Shown here: positions 38,801-48,281 of the stretch, piece by piece
Numbering within the stretch: position 1 is the first letter of the stretch
How the letters are laid out: each line of letters opens with the position of its first letter
Assembly (NCBI GenBank): GCA_017562135.1
Contig: QEYB01000180.1
Coordinates: forward strand, 372,001-436,000
DNA from: Dipylidium caninum
Lineage: Eukaryota > Platyhelminthes > Cestoda > Cyclophyllidea > Dipylidiidae
Reading direction: 5' to 3'
DNA: 64,000 nt
Position numbers and translations under genes: made by a program
The notes under the pieces: generated by a model
Database searches by the model: none
Told to the model about the DNA's origin: nothing
What the model saw: the letters and a program-made list of their open reading frames with translations, nothing else

Positions 38801-39452
38801 AGATCCCCGACAGCAGAAGTAAGTGATATAATTTTATCCTCTCCTGTAGTTACTAAAAGTCCAGTAACGCTCCAAATAATACACGATATCCGACGTGTAT
38901 GAACACCTAAGATTGGATGTTTCCTTAAAATTAAGATATACTACAAAATACTTCGTCGTTGTCCAATCATAAATCAATAGATTTCCTTTTGAAGTGCCGA
39001 CTGCAAACTTTTCATCACATTTGGACCAGGATATAGCACTCAGGGTTTCCCTAATTTCCATGAAAAATAGAAAAAGGTACTTGAAATGGGTAAGAAATTT
39101 GGAAGATTTCAGCGTGTGAGATTCCCAAATGTAGGCATGGTTGGCTTTATCATCTATGACAGCCAATTGTTTCCCATTACGTTCCCAATCAAAGCCGATA
39201 ATTTGGCTGAATGGATTATGCAATAAATAAGTGACAGACCCCTCAGCCTTCACAGTTGCCTTGTGATTGCCGAGCTTATCAAATATCTCCACTTGAGTGC
39301 TTGAACTTTGACGAAAGCGAAGGGATGAGTGTAAATTATGATACTACCCGGAAATGGCAATTAAGTTTGACTGCACTCTCTGCATCTTAAGCTCAGGACA
39401 GCCATTGGAACTGCATCCAGCATTTACCGAAAATATTTTCTATACAATACAT
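29887..39452 (-). CDS. WDR19: Intraflagellar transport protein IFT144 (WDR19)
   Basis: The exons follow WDR19 from end to end. The WD-repeat half runs from about 39.45 to 35 kb: [80 protein letters not shown]. The TPR-like helical half follows: [19 protein letters not shown] (34.6 kb), [20 protein letters not shown] (32.9 kb), [20 protein letters not shown] (31.95 kb). The end is a Cys-rich ribbon ([18 protein letters not shown], then [17 protein letters not shown] and [13 protein letters not shown]) with a roughly 45-residue extension to the stop at 29887. IFT144 is the scaffold of the IFT-A complex, needed for retrograde transport and membrane-protein entry into cilia. The start ATG follows directly on an acceptor (CTTAG|ATG). 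Two frame changes fit one surplus base each in T runs at 39430-39433 and 38450-38454 (A on the plus strand). Not every exon boundary was resolved. Confidence 0.93.
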
Positions 39453-39455
39453 CTA
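39446..39455 (-). promoter_or_regulatory. Acceptor AG adjoining start ATG of IFT144
   Basis: On the minus strand CCTGCTTAG is followed immediately by the ATG. SDS3 (AG one base before ATG at 27277), NUBPL (three bases before 47277) and the MGN gene (four bases before 57432) show the same arrangement. This fits acceptance of a spliced leader, as known in flatworms, though a 5' UTR intron would look alike. Confidence 0.45.
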
Positions 39456-41419
39456 AGCAGGTGAGCACAGTACTTTCATCCCCTATCGTGTGTGTGATGA
39501 ATTCTCGACGGTTAACAATTTAGCGCCTTGCGTTGAGGCATGTTTTGTTGTTGGTTCAAACAATATCACAGCGAGATATGGCGTTTTTCTGAAATGTTTG
39601 AGATTATTAATGTTAAATTCTATTCTTAAAATTGTGACTTATGAACAAATTCAGCGCAGAAATCTCACCACTTTACGTTTCAGCGCAGTTTCATAATGCC
39701 ATGGCCATGATCTACAAATGTAATGCCCTGCAACGGCCGGTAGAACATTGTATAAACGTTGTAACAAATCCTTCCACCAATGCGCATGTTCGTATCTGTT
39801 TTCCACCTGTACAACTTTCGTTTAATTCACCAAGGAGTATCAGCGAATCGCTCGCGAAAGAGGACCTTATGTTCCAGTCCTAAGGCGAACTAATATAACC
39901 CCCTATATATCAATTGTCTGCAACAGGCAGAATCTGCCTATTCTATCATTCGTCTTAATAGCGCCTATGCGCGTTTATTGTATACATAAAATGTCCATTT
40001 TAATTGGCTACCTGCATGGTAAAGGTGACAAAAACTGAAATCCATTTATTGTTCATCCCCGAGAGTGTGGGGTGTCTACTGCGACTGACATCATAATAAA
40101 AGCATAATAATAATGAGTGCTCTCGTCAGTAAAATGTCAATTACTTCGAATTTGCAAGATGTCAGCAAAGATTCTTAGCGCAGAAATAATGTAGCAGTCA
40201 TCTGTGTATATATAGTTTCTTTCAAGCCTTCCTGGAAATATTTGTTAGGATCTGATCACTATCCGGTGGTAGGCCTAAGATACTTTACCCGACCTCAGCG
40301 TCAAATTCAATGACTTTCCCATATTATCAAATGAACGGTTGTAGAGAATACCCATCGCATCCAATGCATATTTAGTTTCGTAAGCTTTCTGTGTATTATC
40401 TTGTTGCTCTCCGATTTTCTTTTTATATCATTTTGATACCAGTAAATGAAGGGTTGATCCTGAGGATTATTTCATCTGTTTATCGGCTAGTTCATCTTGT
40501 AGATTACATTACCCTACTTATTCAATTTCTCTAGTTTATCATCTTACTTCGACTGTGGATTGTCATGGTTACAGTGACATGGAAATAATGCTCGAAATGG
40601 CATTTAATGATATTGTGGAAGTTAAAATTCGCAAGTATAAACTATTTTAGCAGTTGGAGTTGAGCACACGGCTGAAATACACAAAGCTTTAACTTCCGTG
40701 GTCGGAGTGGAGCAGCAGGACCAGGGTGCTTTTATAAACAACCACGCGGCAGTCCTAACCGCACATTGACGGATTTGCCGGCTTATACGACGTTCTCACT
40801 GACGGCCACAATGGTTTGCTCTACCTTTACATCCATTTTTTTTACGACCTTAAAGCCGTTTGGCGCTTGCACCACCCCTCGCCTACACGGACTGTCGTCT
40901 CTCCCCGGAAATCAGTTACCACTATAGAAGCTTCTTATGTCTTCACAGTATTTTTGTGAGTGCAGCATACATACCACAGCCTCAACCGCGTATTTTTCAA
41001 GGCATCGTTGCCACTTAATAGGAGTTCTAAGGGGTCACCCTTTTAAATTACAAACCTAATCGGAGAAATTACCTTAATTTGTTAGCGCCTGATGCAAGTG
41101 CACAAAACTGTCCTGTATGAGGTTTAAGACCACTTGGTGTGAAGCTATCTTCGGGCGCGTTTGCCCTCCACTGTCCGCACACTTCCTGGCTTGAGCGACA
41201 TTTAAGCGACTGACTCTCGTTCATTGACCTCCGGTAGCCGTGAGAAAGAACCAATGCGTCTCTACATCTACGTAATTATTAAAAATGGCTTAACCCCACT
41301 TCTCACCCCCAAGCAAAAAATACCCACTTCTAACGCCTGAATTGCAATCATTGGCTTCCCAGACAAACTCTACTTTTATATAATCGTACTTTTAAAACAG
41401 TAACTGTTTATTGGACGGG
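39453..41419. other. Intergenic, no gene recognised
   Basis: About 2 kb of AT-rich sequence upstream of IFT144 and downstream of the TALE homeobox gene. Open frames are at most about 80 codons, with no recognisable motif. It should contain the IFT144 promoter and the homeobox gene's 3' UTR. No repeat or RNA gene was seen. Confidence 0.55.
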
Positions 41420-42820
41420 TCAACAGCAAGTTAGATACGCTGGAATGAAAGGCGAAACGGCAGAGTGAGACGATGCGCTCGATTGTAGGCTATATCTTTG
41501 TACGGGATGATTCATTGTCTTCTTTGCAAGTGGAAAATTTATGAGTTCGAGGATTCGGCTCTTCATCTCCGCAGACGAGATGATACCATGAGAGACTTCC
41601 TGATACTCATCGCAGAGACCTGACAAGGCATTCACCAATTTAACCATGTTTTTTTTAGGCCGCGTATTTTGGCTTCTGTTGCGCCGATTTGCGAACCATG
41701 AGTTAACCTAGTGTAAAATCAGGGCAAAGGTAAAGAGTATTGCATTCGCGAAACGTTTAGATCCGGTGCTATACATCTGAAAAGGTCATAATGTTGTCTC
41801 TGCATTCATCGAAAATGAAACTTCAATCACATTTGGACAAGGCAGGCAGCAAAATCCTCAAAGCACGTGAGTTCTGACGACCGTGTTTAAGAACGATTCA
41901 CATCACTGAACCAAGTTTAAATGCCACAAATACGCTAAAGAGTAGAAAATGCTCATTAACCTGTTCGATAGTAATTCCCCCAGCGGAGGCCATCACTTGC
42001 TTTTCTGCTTTCGAAGGATAAGGCCATTCAGTATTGGCTTCGTACCATCCTTCCAGAACATACGTAGCTCGCGTACTTAAGAGCTTGTTTCCCTCGCTCC
42101 GTGTCTTATTGTGTTTTGAATCTTGCCGTTTGGTCAACCGCTGAGATTTTGGATTGCGTGCAGTTTTGTCACCGTATGCAATGTCGGAAATAGGTGTTGA
42201 TGGGGCTAGCACAGGCCCATTTTGATAGCGTAGGAATGAATTTATGAAGTTAGGGAAAGTACTTTGTTCGCTAGTTCCCGTTAGCACTTGACCAAGGGTA
42301 GAATATGGAGCTATGACCGGAACGTGAGATATATGTAAATGTTGTTGGTAGGAATACGTTTGGCTAGCATTACTCGCGGGATATCCTGAAAGCTGGGATC
42401 CTGACGGGATGTGAGGAGAGATATCATCATTACTAACCTGATCCATTGTTTTGCATCGAAGTGTTTCCGCCTGACGAAGTGATAGGAACTTGGAGGCCAC
42501 TGTCTGGCGTGAAAAACTGTAAATTATTTTCCCTTTCCGCTTCATGCTGGTATTCACTAACACTTATAGGATCGTTCATTGAGCGCATATACGGGGACGA
42601 AATTTCATCGCCCGAATGAAGTAAAGAAGCTGTCGCGAAAGGCTCCTTCATCTCGCTTAATTGAAGGAAGGTGTTGATGTCTTAGGGACGAATTTATCGA
42701 GTCATTTGTATTTGAGGCTATGTCACTTGATGACACCAGTTGGCTTTCTACTGAAAAATCAATGCTTTCTGATAAACCAGAATCGAAAGTTAAATCCTCT
42801 TCACTAAAATTTAAAGATAT
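41420..42820 (-). CDS. Divergent TALE-class homeobox protein
   Basis: A homeodomain is split over two exons. Helices 1 and 2 lie at about 42.08-41.95 kb (LSTRATYVLEGWYEANTEW, then PYPSKAEKQVMASAGGITIEQ). After a donor at GTTAAT and an acceptor TACACTAG, helix 3 continues VNSWFANRRNRSQN at about 41.7 kb. The W-P-Y-P-S stretch is the three-residue loop extension of TALE proteins, and GITxxQVxxWF resembles PBC proteins, but helix 3 ends NRRNR rather than NKRIR or NARRR. The protein ends with a Ser-rich tail and a TGA at 41420. Upstream is a Ser/Asn/Gln-rich region (SGLQVPITSSGGNTSMQ), with a 37-nt GT-AG intron near 42.40-42.44 kb whose removal keeps the frame. An earlier exon (EEDLTFDSGLSESIDFSVES, about 42.8 kb) starts at an acceptor, so the true start lies further upstream. 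Presumably a DNA-binding developmental regulator; orthology not assigned. Confidence 0.78.
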
Positions 42821-43715
42821 ATATACAAAGTAAACTGCAACCTCGAAACATTTAAAGCCTCAGATGCGTCTCCACGACAAAATATCGAGATTACCAAATT
42901 GGTACCAAATACAGTAAAGAGGAAAGTGCAAAACACCTGCCCTCGAGCAGCATTCAAAATATTTAAATTTTCCTCTCACTTGAACCTAAAATATACCCTT
43001 AGGTTTGTTGCACTGGGAAGTTTTGCTGCATAAAATCAAAACACCTTGAAGAGACTCATGTTGTAGTAAAAATATTCGTTTACTATAAATGAACCGTAAG
43101 CTGCATAAACGGATTCTAATGGAGCAGAAGCTCAGATGTGGAAGTTCTTAAGGGAAACCATAACTCACCGCATAACCACAATTATACACGTCGAAAAGTC
43201 TTCCTGAACAAATCTCAACGTCTGTTTCCGATGCAGGAATGTCGAATAATGATTAAAATTCATATGGCAATGGAAAAATTCCTCGGTCGCTCTCTGATTG
43301 GCGAAGCAAATTGTAATCAACCTATCGAACCTTCGGTGCACCAGCCGAGGCCTCCCAGGAGAAAAATCGATAGTGGTAGGGAAGGCTGCGTGCCTCCTCT
43401 CACGGTGTCCTAAAACGACATTGGAAAGCGCCTCTGACGGAGGGCGACCCGGGGCGCGCCAGGCTGCCTCCACAGCTTGTCTTATATAATGGCCGAGCGC
43501 GGGAGCCTACTGAACCCGCGTCAAAGTGCCCACATTCGCCGATGAAACTCGAAGAGGCAACGATCAGTTAGTGTGGCCAAAGTCAGAAATTTCCGCGCAA
43601 CAAGAAAAGCAAATGTTCATATCAGAGGAGATGGAGCAACTCGCAGATAAACGTATACAAGTCGTTTGTCTGATTCAAAAAAATCATTAAGCGGTAGAAA
43701 AGAACAAAAGTTCAT
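42821..43715. other. Probable upstream region of the TALE gene
   Basis: No exon could be fixed here. The first homeobox exon I recognise starts at an acceptor at about 42.8 kb, so a 5' exon or trans-splice site must lie to the right. Several open frames near 43.14-43.49 kb overlap on both strands and have no family signal. Confidence 0.35.
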
Positions 43716-45107
43716 TCAAAGAACCTGAAACACGATGATCAAATAGACTTTCAAGAAAAAGAGGAGAAGTGTATTATGACAAACTAATTGATTTTGAAGA
43801 GGATTTCCAGGGCGTGAGCTAGCGCCTGATCGGAGATAGTATTCGTTTGTGTCCTCTTTGTGGCATCCGAGAGTGCGACCGTCAGAAGATGGGAACACTA
43901 AAAAAGAGGTTTCTTCACAAGCAACCAATCATTAATAAGGGGTAAAAGAATACACAGGAGTAATTGAAAACCCAAAGAGTGAGCAACTCTTAATGTGAGA
44001 ACATAAGTGTTTAAAAAGAAAAAGCGTCCTTCATTAATAGCAAGGCAGTAACGCTCAGGAATGGCAACGCAAATCGAATCGGATGGCACATCACGTAGCC
44101 TGGAATATCTTCAATATAGAGGTGTTTCCGCCATCCATTGGGCCGCTCATTATGAGTACCATACATGGAAGGAACTTGGGCGGGGTTCCCGGTGCTCCAC
44201 TCAGTTATGGTCTCCGAGTGGCTGACGCCTTGGGAAAGATAAATTAACACCCCACTACAGAATGCCGTGGTCGGCGAGTCACAAGTGGAGCCGCAAAATT
44301 CCAATGAGAGACAAAACCATGCATCTATGCCCAAAAAATAGGTTAGCGTGCTTATATGATCTAATAATGTACTATGTACGCTCCGTACATGGGAGCTTAC
44401 TGTTTAGAAATTGTTGCGACTGACGTGGAGAACTTACCCAAGGACGTCCAAACGGAGATATGGGCATGTTTATCCCTCGCATGCACGCACAAAAATGCCC
44501 GCTCTTGCTGCAGTACACCAAATTACCCTTTTGAGTAACCTAACTTAATCGGGCATCAATTCAACATTCACAAAGTGCCTTGTAAATACATCTCCCACTG
44601 GGCGCAGCGTCTTTGATTACGGCATGTTCGTTCAGCAAGTTAAGTGCTTCGAAAGTCGGCTTCCCGAATATGCTGTGAATTCTGAATCAAGTAGCCACGG
44701 TGCAAATACAACTAACCTCAACAAATCTACATCAGTGACTGAAATTGATTAAGGCAATTGAAAAACTCACGATTCTTTGCCTTGCATCTCACTCAGCAGA
44801 CTAAAGGAGGCAATATCCGGGACAAGCATGAAGGACATGCCTAATGTGCAAAAGGAAAAAAACTTCCTACTCTTACGCGTCCGACAATGCAAAAAAAGAA
44901 GGCCATAAGTATGTAAGACATATAGATTGCCGAAAAGCAGAAATTAACATCATACAGTCTGCACATGGGACGTGAATTTTTGCCCCTTGGTTCGAACATC
45001 CACATCTCGATGTGCTTTATGGTAAATTTTCCAGGAGTATCAAGTTGGGGATCAAAAACAGCATTACCCAGTTGAGTATGACTAGTGAGGCCTAACATTC
45101 TTAGCAT
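43716..45107 (-). CDS. Unrecognised protein with hydrophobic segments
   Basis: A chain of plausible exons lies just downstream of COQ3 on the same strand. The first (from ATG about 45107, MLRMLGLTSHTQLGN) includes FTIKHIEMWMF and a hydrophobic segment (FSAIYMSYILMAFFFCIVGR) and ends at GTAAGA. Next come MSFMLVPDIASFSLLSEM (44.83 kb), a short exon QERAFLCVHARDKHAHISVW (about 44.51-44.44 kb, GTAAGT donor) and a Cys-rich exon (WFCLSLEFCGSTCDSP through RKHLYIEDIPGYV, 44.33-44.09 kb). The last (acceptor TTTTTTTAG, about 43.88 kb) has VFPSSDGRTLGCHKEDTNEY and a final hydrophobic segment (LLLFFLKVYLIIVF) before TGA at 43716. The layout suggests one N-terminal and one C-terminal membrane span around a Cys-rich loop. 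I recognise no family. An exon near 44.7 kb may be missing. Confidence 0.45.
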
Positions 45108-45247
45108 CGATTCACAATTGCATCCAAACAAATTCGAAACAAAATATTAATAAAAAGCAACAATAGAGAAGATGAAAAAGGTTTTTTAATAATTTGAGTC
45201 TCACAAATACAGTAAAAATGCCAAAAGTGCTCCGAATAAAACCAGTT

Positions 45248-46802
45248 TTAGGTGATGAGTGTGAAGTTAGCGACTCTCAGGCTCAATCTTGATGGCATGG
45301 AAGCATAGCTTATGGCTTGTGATTGTGTCCAGCTCCATTTGTTCGATAACGGGCAGTAGAGCATACCCAATACCTTCCGCGGTTGAAGGCCATCTAGAAG
45401 TAACGGGAAAAAACGAAACACGTTTAATTTCCTCCACTTGAACTGAGATTCATGACAAGTTGCACAACCAATGTGATCAAAGATCAAGCTCACAGTTCAC
45501 GACAATAAGACCGAACAAGGTAAGAACATTTCTATTACTAGACACGCGCACAAAGAACCCATTATTCAACTGATAAATAATACATAGAGCTAATTCTTTA
45601 GATGGGTAAGTCCTAGATATTCTATTACCTCAATTAATAAAAAACTGAATTTAGCTGAAATTTTATAATGGGGGAAATTGCCTTTAATAACCAACTTACG
45701 CCGGATTGAAACGATACTTAGCTTTGAAGGTTCTACAAATTTATCCCACGTGTGCATTCCCGCAGGCGTTAGCTTAAATATCCTTTCGGCAACAATAATA
45801 CCAAACCAATAAGACAGCCATGTTTGATTCACAGTGGTTGCGATGAAATTTTCCTCCAGGCTAGAAAGTAGTAAGGAAAGGTACAAAAGAAAGAATCTCA
45901 AAATACGTTAGCAAACTGTTAATGGCATTGTTGGTTTACACATTAAAAAGTGTCGAGTTACGTAATCAATAACAGAGAAAGAGAACCAAAAAGTAATGAA
46001 GCAGAATGGAACACGACTGCCTCAAATCCACATCTTTCCCGGGGATGCTTATAAAAAACAAACGGCAAACTATACAAAAATGACAGCACTTATGTACTTT
46101 GAGGCAATGGGAAACATCATTCACAAGCTGCTCCCAGTCAGAAACGTGTTCCAAAACTTCCGAGACGATAACAGCGTCAAATTCTCCGGGGAACTGAGCA
46201 GCAGCTTCTGACGTGCTTATATTCCGATATTCCGGCGCCCCAAAAGGCAAAACCTTCCAAAGCTCGGGGTTTACCTTAGCCAAATGTTCCCTTGCAGCAT
46301 CTATTCCCTCTGGTAGGACATCTATACCCAAAACCTTCGCTCCAAGGCGACTTAGAGGCTGTAAAATGGTCATTAGAAAATCTACTATTTACATTATTAC
46401 ATGGGAATAGTTCAAGTAAGTTAGCTCAGATAAGGCAAACTAAACCCACCTCTGACAAAATTCCACCGCCACAACCAACATCCATAATACGCTTCCCCAA
46501 AGGGGGAACCACGGTTTCGAGGAAGTATTTTGGAAAACTAAATTTATAAATTCTATCCGTAGAGAATTCATAGCATGTAGAAGCCTGAAATCTCCTAAGA
46601 CAGCATAAGATTTATTTGAAGTTAATCCTAGTCCTTACCATCTTTATCCCACCATCGGTCAGAAAGGGCAGTAAAGGTTAAATCCTCAGATTTTTCAATT
46701 TGTACCACTCTTTCTAATAATATGTTGGACGTGTTGTGAAAAGCAACATTTTCTGCATGAGAGAATAGGCCTAATTAATATACTCCGCTGGATGAATAAC
46801 AT
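45248..46802 (-). CDS. COQ3: Mitochondrial ubiquinone biosynthesis O-methyltransferase COQ3
   Basis: The protein matches the UbiG/COQ3 class I methyltransferases. From the N-terminus: a basic, hydroxylated leader (MLFIQRKNVAFHNTSNI) fitting mitochondrial import; LTFTALSDRWWDKDG, the conserved F..L...WWD; KRIMDVGCGGGILSE, the SAM-binding glycine loop; LGAKVLGIDVLPEGIDAA, with the acidic residue contacting the SAM ribose; FDAVIVSEVLEHVSDW; TTVNQTWLSYWFGIIVAE; GMHTWDKFVEPSKL; and GLQPRKVLGMLYCPLSNKW before the stop at 45248. COQ3 carries out both O-methylation steps on the ubiquinone ring on the matrix side of the inner membrane. The start was chosen because a 31-nt GT-AG intron (GTATATTA to CATGCAG) joins ATG at 46802 in frame to the body. 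It lies head to head with NUBPL, another mitochondrial gene. Confidence 0.9.
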
Positions 46803-47276
46803 ACTCCACCGCAAGGTAGTACTAAAAGAGCAAAAAAGGGTTGATCTGTGCGAAATTGTCTTGTACCCAAAACAGTAATTTTCAAACGGGGTAAATATGG
46901 AGTTTCGGAAGAGTGAAATCGTGGGAAATTCGTTCCTAGATCTGATTCGAATCAATTAAATAGATGCACGGGACGATTAAACGGCAAAAACGAAAAGCAT
47001 CAAAATAGAGTACGAACTCACCGCACCGTCGGGCCGGGCATACACCACGAAACACGTCAACAATGGGAGGCTATTTTGGTTATTAAAGTGTAGCCTTAAG
47101 TGGGTTTCACGACGTATGCGCCTCTTATGAATGCAGTGGTCTCTAATCATTAAGCCTTTGGTTTTGTCGAAAAATATTATACGGTGTGATAGGCCTAGTT
47201 TTAATACGCACGGATTTGAAATATCAGAATTATTTTTGTCTTTGTCAAGGTCAACGTCGGGTCACCTTTACAGCCC
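46803..47276. promoter_or_regulatory. 474-bp divergent promoter between COQ3 and NUBPL
   Basis: The start codons of two nuclear genes for mitochondrial proteins face away from each other across this interval, so one short region must serve both. I see no TATA box or factor site that I would name. The right end is a 3' splice-acceptor-like CCTTTACAG three bases before the NUBPL ATG. Confidence 0.5.
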
Positions 47277-48281
47277 ATGTTGCGTCGCTTGTTCTCTTCG
47301 TCCCTCTCTACTAGTGCCAAGGCTGTCATTGCTAAAGGACTTCCGAAGAAATTAGCCATTACAGGGATCGACAACGTGATTATGATTTCTTCGGCGAAAG
47401 GAGGTGTAGGTGCGTTGAATATCACCCTTCCTCAATTGACCTAAGGCAAATCAACCGTTGCGGTGAATCTAGCTATTGCCCTTAGTAGAATTGATATATC
47501 CAGAAAAATTGGCCTGTTGGATTGCGATATATATGGGCCTTCTATTCCGCAATTAATGGGAGTAGACGGCATGCAGCCTGATTCGAATGAACGTGGAGAA
47601 ATAATCCCCATTCAAAATTACGGGATCGCATGCATGTCATTCGGATCATTGGTCAAAAAAAGATTCTGCTATTATCTGGCGAGGATTGATGGTCATGCGA
47701 GCGGTGCAAACCTTGCTTCGTCAAGTACCTGAAATATTATAATATTTTTTGAATAGGTTACATGGGGCGACCTGAACATCCTCGTAATAGACACTCCTCC
47801 GGGCACTGGCGACGTGCACTTGTCCCTCAGTCAAAACATACCTATCAAGGGTTCCATCGTCGTTACTACTTCTCATAAACTGGATCTATCTGATACGCAG
47901 CGTGGTATCGAAATGCTCCTGAAACTCAATGTAACGTATACAATTACTTAATCCAGTTTGTCACGGAATACAGGCCTCCTTTTTTCAAACTTTTAGATTC
48001 CCCTTCTTGGTTTGGTTGAAAATATGGCGGAGTTTATATGTCCCAATTGCAGTTTTTTCTACCCATTTGTGGCAGTCTACGAACATGACAGAAAAATCTG
48101 CTGCTGCTAAAATTAGCTGATCAGTATGAAGTGCCGTTGCTTTGTCAACTCCCAATCGAAACCTGTTGTATCAATTGGAAATGAGAATGGCATGCCGGTC
48201 GTTCTTTCCCATCCTGGGTCTCATACTGCGATCGCATTTTATGCAACTCGCAAAGCGGATTCACAATTTACTGCAAGTTAA
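47277..48281 (+). CDS. NUBPL: NUBPL-type mitochondrial Fe-S assembly P-loop ATPase, frame-broken
   Basis: The Mrp/NBP35/NUBPL family order is complete. A mitochondrial presequence (MLRRLFSSSLSTSAKAV) is followed by VIMISSAKGGVGKST, the deviant Walker A split by a 36-nt intron (47410-47445). Then come IGLLDCDIYGPSIPQLMG, YGIACMSFGSLV, DLNILVIDTPPGTGDVHLSL, SQNIPIKGSIVVTT, LGLVENMAEFICPNC (the CPxC cluster-ligand motif), DQYEVPLLCQLPIE and GNENGMPVVLSHPGS. NUBPL delivers 4Fe-4S clusters to respiratory complex I. Exons: 47277-47409, 47446-47724, 47757-47930, 47997-48281; introns 36, 32 and 66 nt. The conserved protein needs one base fewer in each of four runs: A7 at 47655-47661, T6 at 48053-48058, A4 at 48109-48112 and A3 at 48159-48161. 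All four are gains of one A or T, so sequencing error is possible, but a young pseudogene cannot be excluded. Identity is sure; functionality is not. Confidence 0.88.
47410..47445 (+). other. 36-nt micro-intron inside the Walker A loop
   Basis: The intron starts GTGCGTTG and ends CCTAAG. Removing it turns GGVG plus KSTVAV into the uninterrupted KGGVGKST loop, which sets both boundaries to the base. Thirty-six nucleotides is near the lower size limit for spliceosomal introns in animals. Confidence 0.85.

Noticed and set aside
42400..42445. A frameshift in the TALE gene before the homeodomain
   Set aside because: A 37-nt GT-AG intron joins GNTSMQNNGS to GSQLSGYPAS in frame, so no sequencing error or damage has to be assumed.
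46996..47276. A possible shared extra gene between COQ3 and NUBPL
   Set aside because: Both flanking starts are fixed by conserved protein and in-phase introns, and the interval has no open frame of note.
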